A DNA stretch of 32,894 bases. Origin: Clostridium sp. UBA4548 (GTDB lineage Bacteria; Bacillota; Clostridia; Clostridiales; Clostridiaceae). A model generated the notes under the pieces. That model did no database searches. It was not told where the DNA came from and saw nothing but the letters and a program-made list of their open reading frames with translations. Where the stretch lies: contig NZ_DGLI01000013.1 of NCBI RefSeq assembly GCF_002387895.1, positions 122,222-155,115 of the forward strand, read 5' to 3'. The position numbers were made by a program, and so were the translations under genes. Positions 16,864 through 23,866 of the stretch are shown piece after piece. Within the stretch, counting starts at the first letter, position 1. Each line of letters opens with the position of its first letter.

Positions 16864-17671
16864 GAAAATTGGCACTATAACTCTTATTTTTATTTTTCTT
16901 ATTATGATGCCTACAATTAAGGTTAGTGCAGCTGAAGAAAAAAATGTTAAAGATTATATGAATTTATTACAAAACAGTGAAGCTCAAGAAATTCAAACCA
17001 TGATTGAGGATGTAAAAAAGGATTTAAGTCTTGACGTAGTTGTAGTTATCACTAAAGATACTAAGGGGAAAAGTTCTAGAGCTTTTGCAGATGATTATTA
17101 TGACAATAATGGCTATGGAATTGGAACAGATTATTCAGGGATACTTCTTCTTATTAATATGGAAAAAAGGGAAGCTTGGATAAGTACCAAAGGTAAGGCA
17201 ATCAATATATTTACTGATGGAAGAATAAAAGATATGATAAAGCAGGTTACCAAGGAACTTGGTAGTAAAAAGTATGGAGAGGGCTGCAAAGTTTTTATTA
17301 AAGCTGTAAGTAACTACGGAAAACTAGGGGTACCTGAAGGACAGAAAGTTATAAAAGATCCTACAACACCCAAAGAACCTTATTTAAAGAGAGTTAAAAC
17401 AATAATAAAGTTCTTCCCAATGTATTTAGTAGCTGCTGGTATAGCTGTAGCTACCACTGTTATAGCCTCCCTGTCAAGCAAAGGTAAAGTGACAATAAAT
17501 AGCAGAACCTATGAAGGTGGCACCTTCAAGTTATTAGATTCGAGAGATGATTTCATAAGAGAAGCTATTTCAAGAACTAAAATAGAAACTTCAGCTAATA
17601 GTGATAATAATAGTAGCACTCACACTAGCAGCAGTGGAGAAACCCATGGTGGCGGTGGTGGAAGCTTTTAA
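16856..17671 (+). CDS. TPM-domain membrane protein (YdjH-like), TTG start
   Basis: A 271-residue exported/membrane protein. An N-terminal signal sequence (LIFIFLIMMPTIKVSA) precedes the TPM domain (SLDVVVVITKDTKGKS; FADDYYDNNGYGIG; GILLLINMEKREAWISTKG). A second hydrophobic helix (FPMYLVAAGIAVATTVIASL, ~180-205) and a Ser/Thr/Gly tail ending HGGGGGSF follow. TPM domains occur in photosystem-repair phosphatases and in YdjH. GGAGGTG at 16843-16849 is correctly spaced for TTG 16856, which overlaps the stop codon of the preceding gene by 8 bases, so translation is probably coupled. The frame also opens at TTG 16841, which overlaps the ribosome binding site and is less likely. Confidence 0.8.
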   Translation: MFKKIGTITLIFIFLIMMPTIKVSAAEEKNVKDYMNLLQNSEAQEIQTMIEDVKKDLSLDVVVVITKDTKGKSSRAFADDYYDNNGYGIGTDYSGILLLINMEKREAWISTKGKAINIFTDGRIKDMIKQVTKELGSKKYGEGCKVFIKAVSNYGKLGVPEGQKVIKDPTTPKEPYLKRVKTIIKFFPMYLVAAGIAVATTVIASLSSKGKVTINSRTYEGGTFKLLDSRDDFIREAISRTKIETSANSDNNSSTHTSSSGETHGGGGGSF

Positions 17672-17720
17672 ACAGTAGGTTTTAGAGGATAATAAACTTA
17701 AAATACAGGGGGATAAAATA

Positions 17721-18863
17721 ATGGACTTAAGTTCTAAGTTAATAATAGTAGAGGGACTTCCAGGGGCGGGAAAATCTACCATAGCTCAATTTATTGCACA
17801 TCAACTTCAAAGAAATAATATAAGGGCACAATGGTACTATGAAGTAGGTTTATATCATCCCTTAGAATTTTGTAGTGTTGCATGTTTAGATAGGAAAGAT
17901 TATGAGGAACTACTAAACAAATACTCAGATTTCAGAAGTATATTAGAAACAGAAGTAGAAAAAAAGTATAATAAATATTTTTATAAATATATAGAACTTC
18001 AACGTAAATATAAGAAAGTATTACCAGAAGAGCTTATTGAACAATTAGAGGGTTTAGATGTAGAAAATAGTAACGTGGAAAGTTATATGGATCTTAAAGG
18101 TAAGAAATGGGAAGAGTTTAGTAAGAAAATAGATTCATCAGAAGAAATTACTGTTATAGAAAGTAGTTTATTTCAAGGTCCCATCGTTACTATGCTTTTA
18201 AGCAATAAACCACGGGCAGAGATTAAAAAATATGTGAGTAAGCTTTTAACAACTGTTAAAAGATATAATCCCACATTAATATATCTCTATGAAAAAGATG
18301 TGGAAAATTCCATTAAAAAGATTTTGGAATTTAGGGGAGCTGACTTTACAGAATATATTGTAACCATGATTTGTGAAAGTAGTTATGGAAAAAGCAAAAA
18401 CTTAACTGGCATAGAGGGTGCAATAGAATTTTTTAGAGAGTATAGGTCTATTGGAGATGAACTTTATGATGAACTTGGCATAAATAAGGTGGATATAGAG
18501 AATTCAGAAGGAAATTGGGATAAGTATAGGGAAGATATATTAAAGTTTTTAAAGGTGAAACATTTAGAAGATGGAGCTGTACCTTGTGACATTTTAGAAA
18601 ATTATGTAGGAACTTATTTTAATGGAGAAATCCAAAGGAAAATTCCAGTAGTGCTAGAAAAGGGCAGATTGTTTTTTTACATTAATGAAACTTACAAAGA
18701 AAGGCTTATACCAATTTACAACAATAGTTTTCACATAGAAGCAAGTACCTTAGATGCAATTTTCTTAAAAAATGAATCAGGGAAAGTGGATAGACTAGTA
18801 ATAGGTGGACGAGATACTGCAACTTCTTATGGAGAGCCTGGTATGATTTTCAAACGTATTTAA
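17721..18863 (+). CDS. P-loop kinase-like protein with C-terminal beta domain
   Basis: A 380-residue protein. Walker A is GLPGAGKST at residues ~12-20. TVIESSLFQGP at ~140 resembles the acidic substrate/Mg motif of nucleoside and deoxynucleoside kinases. The last ~90 residues (YVGTYFNGEIQRKIPVVLEK, GRLFFYINE, LIPIYNNSFHIE, and a ...VDRLVIGG strand) look like the small beta domain found at the C-terminus of beta-lactamase-like serine hydrolases (DUF3471 type). I do not recall this pairing as a standard architecture. Substrate unknown. ATG 17721 follows AGGGGGA at 17707-17713. It is 49 bases after the TPM gene and may be read through from it. Confidence 0.65.
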   Translation: MDLSSKLIIVEGLPGAGKSTIAQFIAHQLQRNNIRAQWYYEVGLYHPLEFCSVACLDRKDYEELLNKYSDFRSILETEVEKKYNKYFYKYIELQRKYKKVLPEELIEQLEGLDVENSNVESYMDLKGKKWEEFSKKIDSSEEITVIESSLFQGPIVTMLLSNKPRAEIKKYVSKLLTTVKRYNPTLIYLYEKDVENSIKKILEFRGADFTEYIVTMICESSYGKSKNLTGIEGAIEFFREYRSIGDELYDELGINKVDIENSEGNWDKYREDILKFLKVKHLEDGAVPCDILENYVGTYFNGEIQRKIPVVLEKGRLFFYINETYKERLIPIYNNSFHIEASTLDAIFLKNESGKVDRLVIGGRDTATSYGEPGMIFKRI

Positions 18864-18870
18864 AAGTATC

Positions 18871-18899
18871 TTGACATTAAAAATAATAATCATTATACT
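18871..18899 (+). promoter_or_regulatory. Promoter of the adenine riboswitch-add transcript
   Basis: TTGACA (18871-18876) and TATACT (18894-18899) with a 17-base spacer form a near-consensus vegetative promoter, 25 bases before the riboswitch aptamer. Confidence 0.8.
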
Positions 18900-18923
18900 A
18901 ATATAAAAATAATGATTTTTCAA

Positions 18924-19031
18924 CTTCGTATAACTCCAATAATATGGTTTGGGGGTTTCTACCAGGAGCCAATAATTCCTGATTACGAAGAAAATACTCT
19001 ATGTGTATTTTCTTCGTAATCAGGATTTTTT
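18924..19031 (+). promoter_or_regulatory. Adenine-type purine riboswitch with transcription terminator
   Basis: The aptamer spans 18924-18990. P1 is CTTCGT/ACGAAG (18924-18929 with 18985-18990). The core keeps the signatures TATAA, AATATGGTTTGG and GTTTCTACCAGGAGCC and the 3' junction GATTACGAAG. The position equivalent to nucleotide 74 of xpt/add is T at 18983, which specifies adenine rather than guanine. The expression platform is a perfect 20-bp terminator stem (18978-18997 with 19005-19024) followed by a T tract. Its 5' arm contains the 3' strand of P1 and part of P3, so adenine binding should block termination and turn the gene on, as in pbuE. Confidence 0.93.
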
Positions 19032-19139
19032 TATTATACAAAATTTGTTTATTTCACTATTTAATTGGGTTCCTTTTAATTGGTTAAGGAATAGATTAAT
19101 AGTCAATAATTTATATATTTAAGTTAGGGGGATAAGAAT

Positions 19140-20132
19140 ATGAGTTTATTAAAATTACCTAAGGTTGAACTTCATTGTCATTTAGATGGTAGTGTGAGAC
19201 CTGAAACAATAATTGATATAGCAAGGAAAGAGAATTTAAGTATTCCATCTTTTGATATAGATATAATAAATGAACACGTCACTGCACCTTTAGATTGTGA
19301 ATCTTTAGATGAGTACTTAAAGAGGTTTTCTCTTCCAAACTTAGTAATGCAATCAATGGAGAACTTAAGACGAATTACCTTTGAATTACTTGAGGATTGC
19401 GCAAGAGAAAATGTAAAATATATTGAGGTGAGATTTTCACCAGTTCTTCATATGAAAAAAGGACTTACTATAGAACAGGTTATAGAAAGTGTATTGCAAG
19501 GAATTAGAGATGGAGAAGAAAAATATGATATAAAGGGAAACTTAATACTAGGATGTATGAGAACCATGTCCGTAGAAAAAGCTTTTCAGGTAGTTGAAGA
19601 AGGTAGAAGGTTTCTTGGTAAGGGAGTAGTTGCTATAGACTTATGCTCTTCTGAAGAAGAAGGCTTTTGTGAAAAGTTTTATCAACCAATTTCTTTAGCC
19701 AGAGAATATGGGTATAGAGTAACTATTCATGCTGGAGAAACTGGTATTGGAAAAAATGTATTGGAAGCTGTAGAAATGTTAGGAGCAGAGAGAATTGGAC
19801 ATGGAGTGTATATAAAAAATTGCAAGGAAGCTTATGATGTTGTTAAAAGTAAGCAGGTGGTTCTTGAAATGTGCCCTACAAGTAATGTTCAAACAAAAGC
19901 AGTAAATAGCTTTATTGAGCATCCTATACATGATTTTCATAAGGACGGGATAAGGGTAACAATAAACACTGATAATAGAACTGTATCAAATACAAACATG
20001 ACTAAGGAATGTGAAGTTGTATTGAAAGAGTTTAATATGAGTCATGAGGATTATAGAAAAATATATTTCAACAGCATAGAAGCATGTTTTGCTGATTGTA
20101 AAACAAAGGAAGAGTTAAAAAGCTATATTTAA
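19140..20132 (+). CDS. add: Adenosine deaminase
   Basis: A 330-residue metal-dependent deaminase of the amidohydrolase superfamily that converts adenosine (or adenine in some relatives) to inosine (or hypoxanthine) plus ammonia. The zinc ligands and catalytic residues are visible: HCHLDGSVRPE (two His), TIHAGETG (His and catalytic Glu), ERIGHGVYI (His) and TINTDNRTVSNTNMTKE (Asp pair). Length and motif order fit Add. The SD AGGGGGA lies 8 bases before the ATG. An adenine riboswitch with an ON-type terminator immediately precedes it, so the gene is induced when adenine is plentiful, matching a salvage or catabolic role. Confidence 0.93.
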   Translation: MSLLKLPKVELHCHLDGSVRPETIIDIARKENLSIPSFDIDIINEHVTAPLDCESLDEYLKRFSLPNLVMQSMENLRRITFELLEDCARENVKYIEVRFSPVLHMKKGLTIEQVIESVLQGIRDGEEKYDIKGNLILGCMRTMSVEKAFQVVEEGRRFLGKGVVAIDLCSSEEEGFCEKFYQPISLAREYGYRVTIHAGETGIGKNVLEAVEMLGAERIGHGVYIKNCKEAYDVVKSKQVVLEMCPTSNVQTKAVNSFIEHPIHDFHKDGIRVTINTDNRTVSNTNMTKECEVVLKEFNMSHEDYRKIYFNSIEACFADCKTKEELKSYI

Positions 20133-20348
20133 AAAATTATTAACAATCCTTAAAGTAATCTTAGTTTTAGGGATTTAGCTAGTTAAGTTGAAGTTATATT
20201 TATATAAAATATATAAGAGTTGCCATCATATTACTATTATACAACAATATGAAATTGAATAATAAGAGTTCAAAACATAAAAACAATAATTAGTAAGGGC
20301 TAGCTATAATGCTTTCTATTATTATTACAGGATTTACGGAAAAGTTGT
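20133..20348. other. Intergenic region after add
   Basis: A weak 10-bp hairpin, AATCCTTAAA (20145-20154) with TTTAGGGATT (20166-20175), may end the add transcript although it lacks a T tract. The remaining sequence up to the small-protein promoter is AT-rich and I recognise nothing in it. Confidence 0.35.
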
Positions 20349-20377
20349 TGTTCACTAGTAATTATTGGCATATAATT
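20349..20377 (+). promoter_or_regulatory. Promoter of the 55-residue membrane protein gene
   Basis: TTGTTC (20349-20354) and TATAAT (20372-20377) with a 17-base spacer, 47 bases before the start codon of the small gene. Confidence 0.6.
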
Positions 20378-20424
20378 GATGTAAGGGTTTATTAGTTGTT
20401 CAAAAATTTTACAGGAGGACTTTT

Positions 20425-20592
20425 ATGGGGTTTTTATATGGTATTTTGGGCTTGTTTGGGGTTTTAATAGTAAGTGTTTATTTGCTTAACAAAATAAGCA
20501 GCAGAAAAGCTAATTCCTTTAATCAAGATAACAATAACAATTTGGCTCAATTTCAAGAAAATGATTCTCAAAATGGACCTACCAACTTATAA
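20425..20592 (+). CDS. Small single-pass membrane protein (55 residues)
   Basis: ATG 20425 follows AGGAGG at 20413-20418 and opens a 55-codon frame ending TAA at 20590-20592. Residues 2-22 (from GFLYGILGLFGVLIVSVYLL) are a hydrophobic helix, followed by a basic stretch NKISSRK and an Asn/Gln-rich tail. It has its own promoter and its own terminator, which supports a real monocistronic gene. The arrangement predicts an outside N-terminus and a cytosolic tail. I do not recognise a family. Confidence 0.7.
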   Translation: MGFLYGILGLFGVLIVSVYLLNKISSRKANSFNQDNNNNLAQFQENDSQNGPTNL

Positions 20593-20628
20593 AAAATGAA
20601 CATGTATAATTTCATAAGAATATCAGTT

Positions 20629-20668
20629 AAAGTAGTAAGAAAAAATAATTTCTTGCTACTTTTCTTTT
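20629..20668 (+). terminator. Intrinsic terminator of the small membrane protein gene
   Basis: AAAGTAGTAAGAAA (20629-20642) pairs with TTTCTTGCTACTTT (20649-20662), with one G-U pair, and is followed by TCTTTT. Confidence 0.75.
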
Positions 20669-20749
20669 ATATAAATAAAAGCAACATAATTTTGGATAAT
20701 ATATTACTCTAGAGAACAATATATTTGAAGAAGTATTTAGAAAATAGAA

Positions 20750-20793
20750 AATATTCAATGTTAAATCTATGTTAAGTTTATGTTACTAATTGA
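20750..20793 (+). promoter_or_regulatory. PhoP-box-like 11-bp direct repeats
   Basis: Four 11-base units in register: AATATTCAATG, TTAAATCTATG, TTAAGTTTATG and TTACTAATTGA. The TTAA-x-T core spaced by 11 bases is the arrangement bound by PhoP/PhoB response regulators. The last unit overlaps the -35 of the transporter promoter (20790-20818). The downstream phosphate transporter fits phosphate control. This is inference from spacing and context. Confidence 0.6.
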
Positions 20794-20818
20794 TATTCTA
20801 TAAAACTAGTGCTATATT
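20790..20818 (+). promoter_or_regulatory. Promoter of the phosphate transporter operon
   Basis: TTGATA (20790-20795) and TATATT (20813-20818) with a 17-base spacer and TGC directly before the -10. Confidence 0.65.
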
Positions 20819-20870
20819 TTATTTGTGACTAAAGGGAGTTATCAATTTTCAAAATAGGTGGAGGTTAGAA

Positions 20871-21923
20871 ATGAGTATTACTTTGGGAGATTTTTTGCAG
20901 CAGCTAATATCAAACCCGGCATTATTTATAATAGTATTACTTACATTGGGTGTTATTTTAGTAAATGGCTGGACTGATGCACCTAATGCAATTGCAACTT
21001 GTGTTTCTACAAGAGCGATTAGTCCAAAGAAGGCCATAATAATGGCTACAATTTTTAATTTTTTAGGCGTATTAGTTATGACAATATTTAATGCTACAGT
21101 TGCACAAACCATTTATAAAATGGTTGACTTTGGAGGAAACTCTACTGATGCATTAATTGCACTATGTGCAGCATTGTTTGCAATTGTATTATGGGCAACA
21201 GCAGCCTGGGCTCTTGGAATTCCAACTAGTGAGAGTCATGCTTTAATAGCAGGACTATCTGGAGCGGCAATAGCATTACAAGGTGGCTTTTCAGGTATAA
21301 ATGGTGAGCAATGGATGAAAGTTATTTATGGATTATTTATGTCCACTATAATGGGTTTAGGATTTGGTTTTTTAGTGGTTCGTATTATACAAGTGGTATG
21401 TAAATCTATGGATAGACGTAAAACTAAAATGTTTTTCCAAAATGCACAGGTGGCTGGAGGAGCAGCAATGGCGTTTATGCATGGGGCACAAGATGGTCAG
21501 AAGTTTATGGGAGTTTTCATGTTAGGTATCTTTCTTGCCAATGGCCAAGCTAATGTTACTAACTTTACAATTCCTATATGGCTAATGGTGCTTTGCTCCT
21601 TAGTAATGGCACTTGGTACTTCAATAGGCGGCTATCGTATTATTAAAACGGTAGGTATGGGTATGGTAAAATTAGAAACTTATCAAGGTTTCGCTGCTGA
21701 TGTAGCAGGAGCGGTTTGCTTATTAGTTTCTTCTGTGTTTGGTGTACCTGTTAGTACTACTCACACTAAAACAACAGCAATTATGGGTGTTGGTGCTTCA
21801 AAAAGAATTTCAGCTGTTAACTGGAGCATAGTAAAAGAAATGGTACTAGCTTGGGTTTTAACATTCCCTGGTTGTGGTATCGTTGGATATGTAATGGCCT
21901 ATATTTTTATGAAAATATTTTAA
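20871..21923 (+). CDS. Low-affinity inorganic phosphate transporter, PiT family
   Basis: A 350-residue polytopic membrane protein with about ten hydrophobic helices. The two duplicated PiT signatures are present: VNGWTDAPNAIATCVSTRAISPKKA near the N-terminus (quoted in part: NGWTDAPNAIATCVSTRA) and GVPVSTTHTKTTAIMGVGAS near the C-terminus. A third conserved block, FMHGAQDGQKFMGVF, lies mid-protein. These proteins symport phosphate, often as a metal-phosphate complex, with protons. GGTGGAGG precedes ATG 20871. The next gene, a DUF47/PhoU-like regulator 21 bases downstream, is the usual operon partner. PhoP-box-like repeats upstream suggest phosphate regulation. Confidence 0.9.
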   Translation: MSITLGDFLQQLISNPALFIIVLLTLGVILVNGWTDAPNAIATCVSTRAISPKKAIIMATIFNFLGVLVMTIFNATVAQTIYKMVDFGGNSTDALIALCAALFAIVLWATAAWALGIPTSESHALIAGLSGAAIALQGGFSGINGEQWMKVIYGLFMSTIMGLGFGFLVVRIIQVVCKSMDRRKTKMFFQNAQVAGGAAMAFMHGAQDGQKFMGVFMLGIFLANGQANVTNFTIPIWLMVLCSLVMALGTSIGGYRIIKTVGMGMVKLETYQGFAADVAGAVCLLVSSVFGVPVSTTHTKTTAIMGVGASKRISAVNWSIVKEMVLAWVLTFPGCGIVGYVMAYIFMKIF

Positions 21924-21944
21924 AAGCGAAAGGAAAGTATAAGA

Positions 21945-22568
21945 ATGAAAGATAGTAGAGATTTTAATTATTTTAAGGCTTTTGTTGAGTTATCAAATTT
22001 TTCATTAAAAGCTGCTGAAATTTTAAATGATACCTTACATAATTATGATGTGAAAACTGCAGAACAAAAAGTAAAAGAGATGCATAATATTGAACATACA
22101 GCAGACCTTGAAAAACATAAAATAACTAATAGATTAGTTAAAGAATTTCTTCCACCAATAGAAAGAGAAGATATAATCAGCATTACTGATAATATTGATG
22201 ATGTAATAGACTCAATAGAAGATGTGCTAATTGGTGTTGAGATGTATAATGTGCAAGTTATTAGACCAGAAATAATTAAGTTTACAGAGTTAATAATGAA
22301 CTGTTGTAAATCTATGAACTCTGCATTAGTAGAATTTGAGAACTTTAAAAGATCAAAAACTCTTCATGATGCTATTGTAGAAGTTAACCGTTTAGAAGAA
22401 GAAGGCGATATGCTTTATATTAACGGGGTACGTAATCTATACAGAAATTCAAAAGATCCAATTGAATTAATGATATGGACAGAAATATACCGCTTATTAG
22501 AAAAATGTTGTGATAGTTGTGAAGAAGTAGCAAATAATATTGAAAATATTGTAATGAAAAATTCTTAA
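21945..22568 (+). CDS. DUF47 PhoU-like regulator of PiT transporter
   Basis: A 207-residue all-helical protein of the DUF47/YkaA family, a relative of PhoU. The PhoU-like metal-binding pattern is seen in EHTADLEKHKI, TDNIDDVIDSIEDV and a second half with EEEGDMLYINGVRNLY and EKCCDSCEEVANNIENIV. Such proteins are encoded next to PiT transporters and are thought to modulate their activity. RBS AAAGGAAAG, and only 21 bases separate it from the transporter gene, so the pair is one operon closed by the terminator at 22583. Confidence 0.88.
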   Translation: MKDSRDFNYFKAFVELSNFSLKAAEILNDTLHNYDVKTAEQKVKEMHNIEHTADLEKHKITNRLVKEFLPPIEREDIISITDNIDDVIDSIEDVLIGVEMYNVQVIRPEIIKFTELIMNCCKSMNSALVEFENFKRSKTLHDAIVEVNRLEEEGDMLYINGVRNLYRNSKDPIELMIWTEIYRLLEKCCDSCEEVANNIENIVMKNS

Positions 22569-22582
22569 TTAGATAAAAATAG

Positions 22583-22614
22583 AGTAGCATGGATTTATTC
22601 CTGCTACTTTTTTA
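22583..22614 (+). terminator. Intrinsic terminator of the PiT-DUF47 operon
   Basis: AGTAGCA (22583-22589) pairs with TGCTACT (22602-22608), with additional pairing inside the loop, followed by a T tract. Confidence 0.8.
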
Positions 22615-22670
22615 CTATAATCAAATTCTAATTTCTTTTAAGTTACCATTATAAATTTAGGGGGACAACT

Positions 22671-23408
22671 ATGAATTATTTAGATTTAGAACATTATTAT
22701 TACAGAATAAGGAAGCTTCCTCTAAAAGAATCTTATGAAAAGGCTGAAATACTAACCGCTGACTTCTTTATAGAGAACCAAGGAAGTATGGAGATTTATT
22801 ATTGTACTCATAATGAATATGTTAATACAAAAGCTAAGATTTTTATAATTGGAATAACTCCTGGATTTCAACAAATGAGTAAGTCCATTGCTGTAGCACG
22901 GAAGGCCATTGAGAGAAGCATACCCTTAGAAGAAGTACCGTATATATGTAAAAGTGAAGGAAGATTTTATGGAGCCATACGAAAGAATATTATAGATATG
23001 TTAAATGAATTAGAGCTAAACAAGGTGCTAGGAATAGAAAGTTGCAGTGAGCTATTTGGAAGCAAAGATTACTTACTTCATACTACTTCCGTTATTCCTT
23101 TTGCAGTATTTGTAGATGGAAAAAACTATACAGGCCATAGGCCTAAGCTATTAAAGAATGATTTACTGTTGAAGTATGTAAAGAACTATTTCTATCCTCA
23201 AGTAAAAGCTTTAAAACATGGACTATTTATACCTCTAGGCAAATCTGTGGAAGAAGTTCTTGAGGATTTAATTAAATCAGGAGTATTAAAGGAAGAACAA
23301 TGTCTAAAAGGCTTTCCTCATCCTTCAGGGGCTAATGGACATAGATTTACTCAATTTGAGCAAAATAAGGAAAAAATGAAAAAAATAATTAAGAATTATC
23401 TTCAGTAA
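22671..23408 (+). CDS. Uracil-DNA glycosylase-like protein
   Basis: A 245-residue protein. IFIIGITPGFQQMSKS at residues ~55-71 resembles the first active-site motif (GxxPG) of the uracil-DNA glycosylase superfamily. GFPHPSGANGHRFTQFEQNK near the C-terminus resembles the HPS-type second motif. The region between, YLLHTTSVIPFAVFVDGKNY, is conserved-looking. The usual Asp/Asn after the first glycine-proline motif is not evident, so base-excision activity is uncertain. It could be a DUF-type member of the fold with another role. AGGGGGA lies 8 bases before ATG 22671. Monocistronic. Confidence 0.65.
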   Translation: MNYLDLEHYYYRIRKLPLKESYEKAEILTADFFIENQGSMEIYYCTHNEYVNTKAKIFIIGITPGFQQMSKSIAVARKAIERSIPLEEVPYICKSEGRFYGAIRKNIIDMLNELELNKVLGIESCSELFGSKDYLLHTTSVIPFAVFVDGKNYTGHRPKLLKNDLLLKYVKNYFYPQVKALKHGLFIPLGKSVEEVLEDLIKSGVLKEEQCLKGFPHPSGANGHRFTQFEQNKEKMKKIIKNYLQ

Positions 23409-23526
23409 TAACTTTATAGTAGGAATAAGCTATAAAAATGTGGTAAAATACTTTTGTGAAAATTATAAGTTAAATAAAGTAATAGTAAATACAATTGCTA
23501 ATAAATAGATTTTAAAGGAGATTACT

Positions 23527-23682
23527 ATGTCAGAGAAGAATGTAGAAATGATGAAAAAAATTATCGAAGCTAAAAAAGCAAAAAGTGCAAAACAAGGAGC
23601 GGTAGAAAGACCAGCAAAAACTTTAGGTCAAGGACAGAAGGCTAGAAGAAATTCTAATGGAGGAGGACTTTTCGATAAGTAG
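23527..23682 (+). CDS. Small basic protein (51 residues), unknown function
   Basis: ATG 23527 follows AAAGGAG at 23515-23521 and opens a 51-codon frame ending TAG at 23680-23682. The N-terminal half (MSEKNVEMMKKIIEAKKAK) is a Lys-rich amphipathic helix. The C-terminal half is Gly/Arg/Gln-rich, with KTLGQGQKARRNSNGGGLFD. High lysine and arginine content suggests nucleic-acid or ribosome association, but this is inference. I believe similar 50-residue proteins ending in GG-x-F-D/N-K occur in other clostridia. The gene is followed by a strong terminator. Confidence 0.7.
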   Translation: MSEKNVEMMKKIIEAKKAKSAKQGAVERPAKTLGQGQKARRNSNGGGLFDK

Positions 23683-23781
23683 TAGTAAAAATTATAAAGA
23701 AGATGAATGAAATGATTATGAGTTTTTTTTATAGTGGTAGAGTAATAATTGCTTAACATAAAAACAACTAGTAAATAAAAG

Positions 23782-23827
23782 GGAGCTGTTACACAACTTA
23801 TAAGTAAGTTAGTCGTGTAACAGCTCC
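23782..23827. terminator. Bidirectional terminator between the small basic protein and CAP genes
   Basis: GGAGCTGTTACAC (23782-23794) and GTGTAACAGCTCC (23815-23827) form a perfect 13-bp stem extended by partial pairing. The minus strand continues CTTTTATTTAC, and the plus strand continues TATTATATTCC. Confidence 0.8.
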
Positions 23828-23866
23828 TATTATATTCCTAAAAGCTAAATCATTTAAATTTTAATA

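Noticed and set aside
18924..18990. Guanine-type purine riboswitch
   Set aside because: The ligand-reading base is T (18983), not C, and the downstream gene is an adenosine deaminase.
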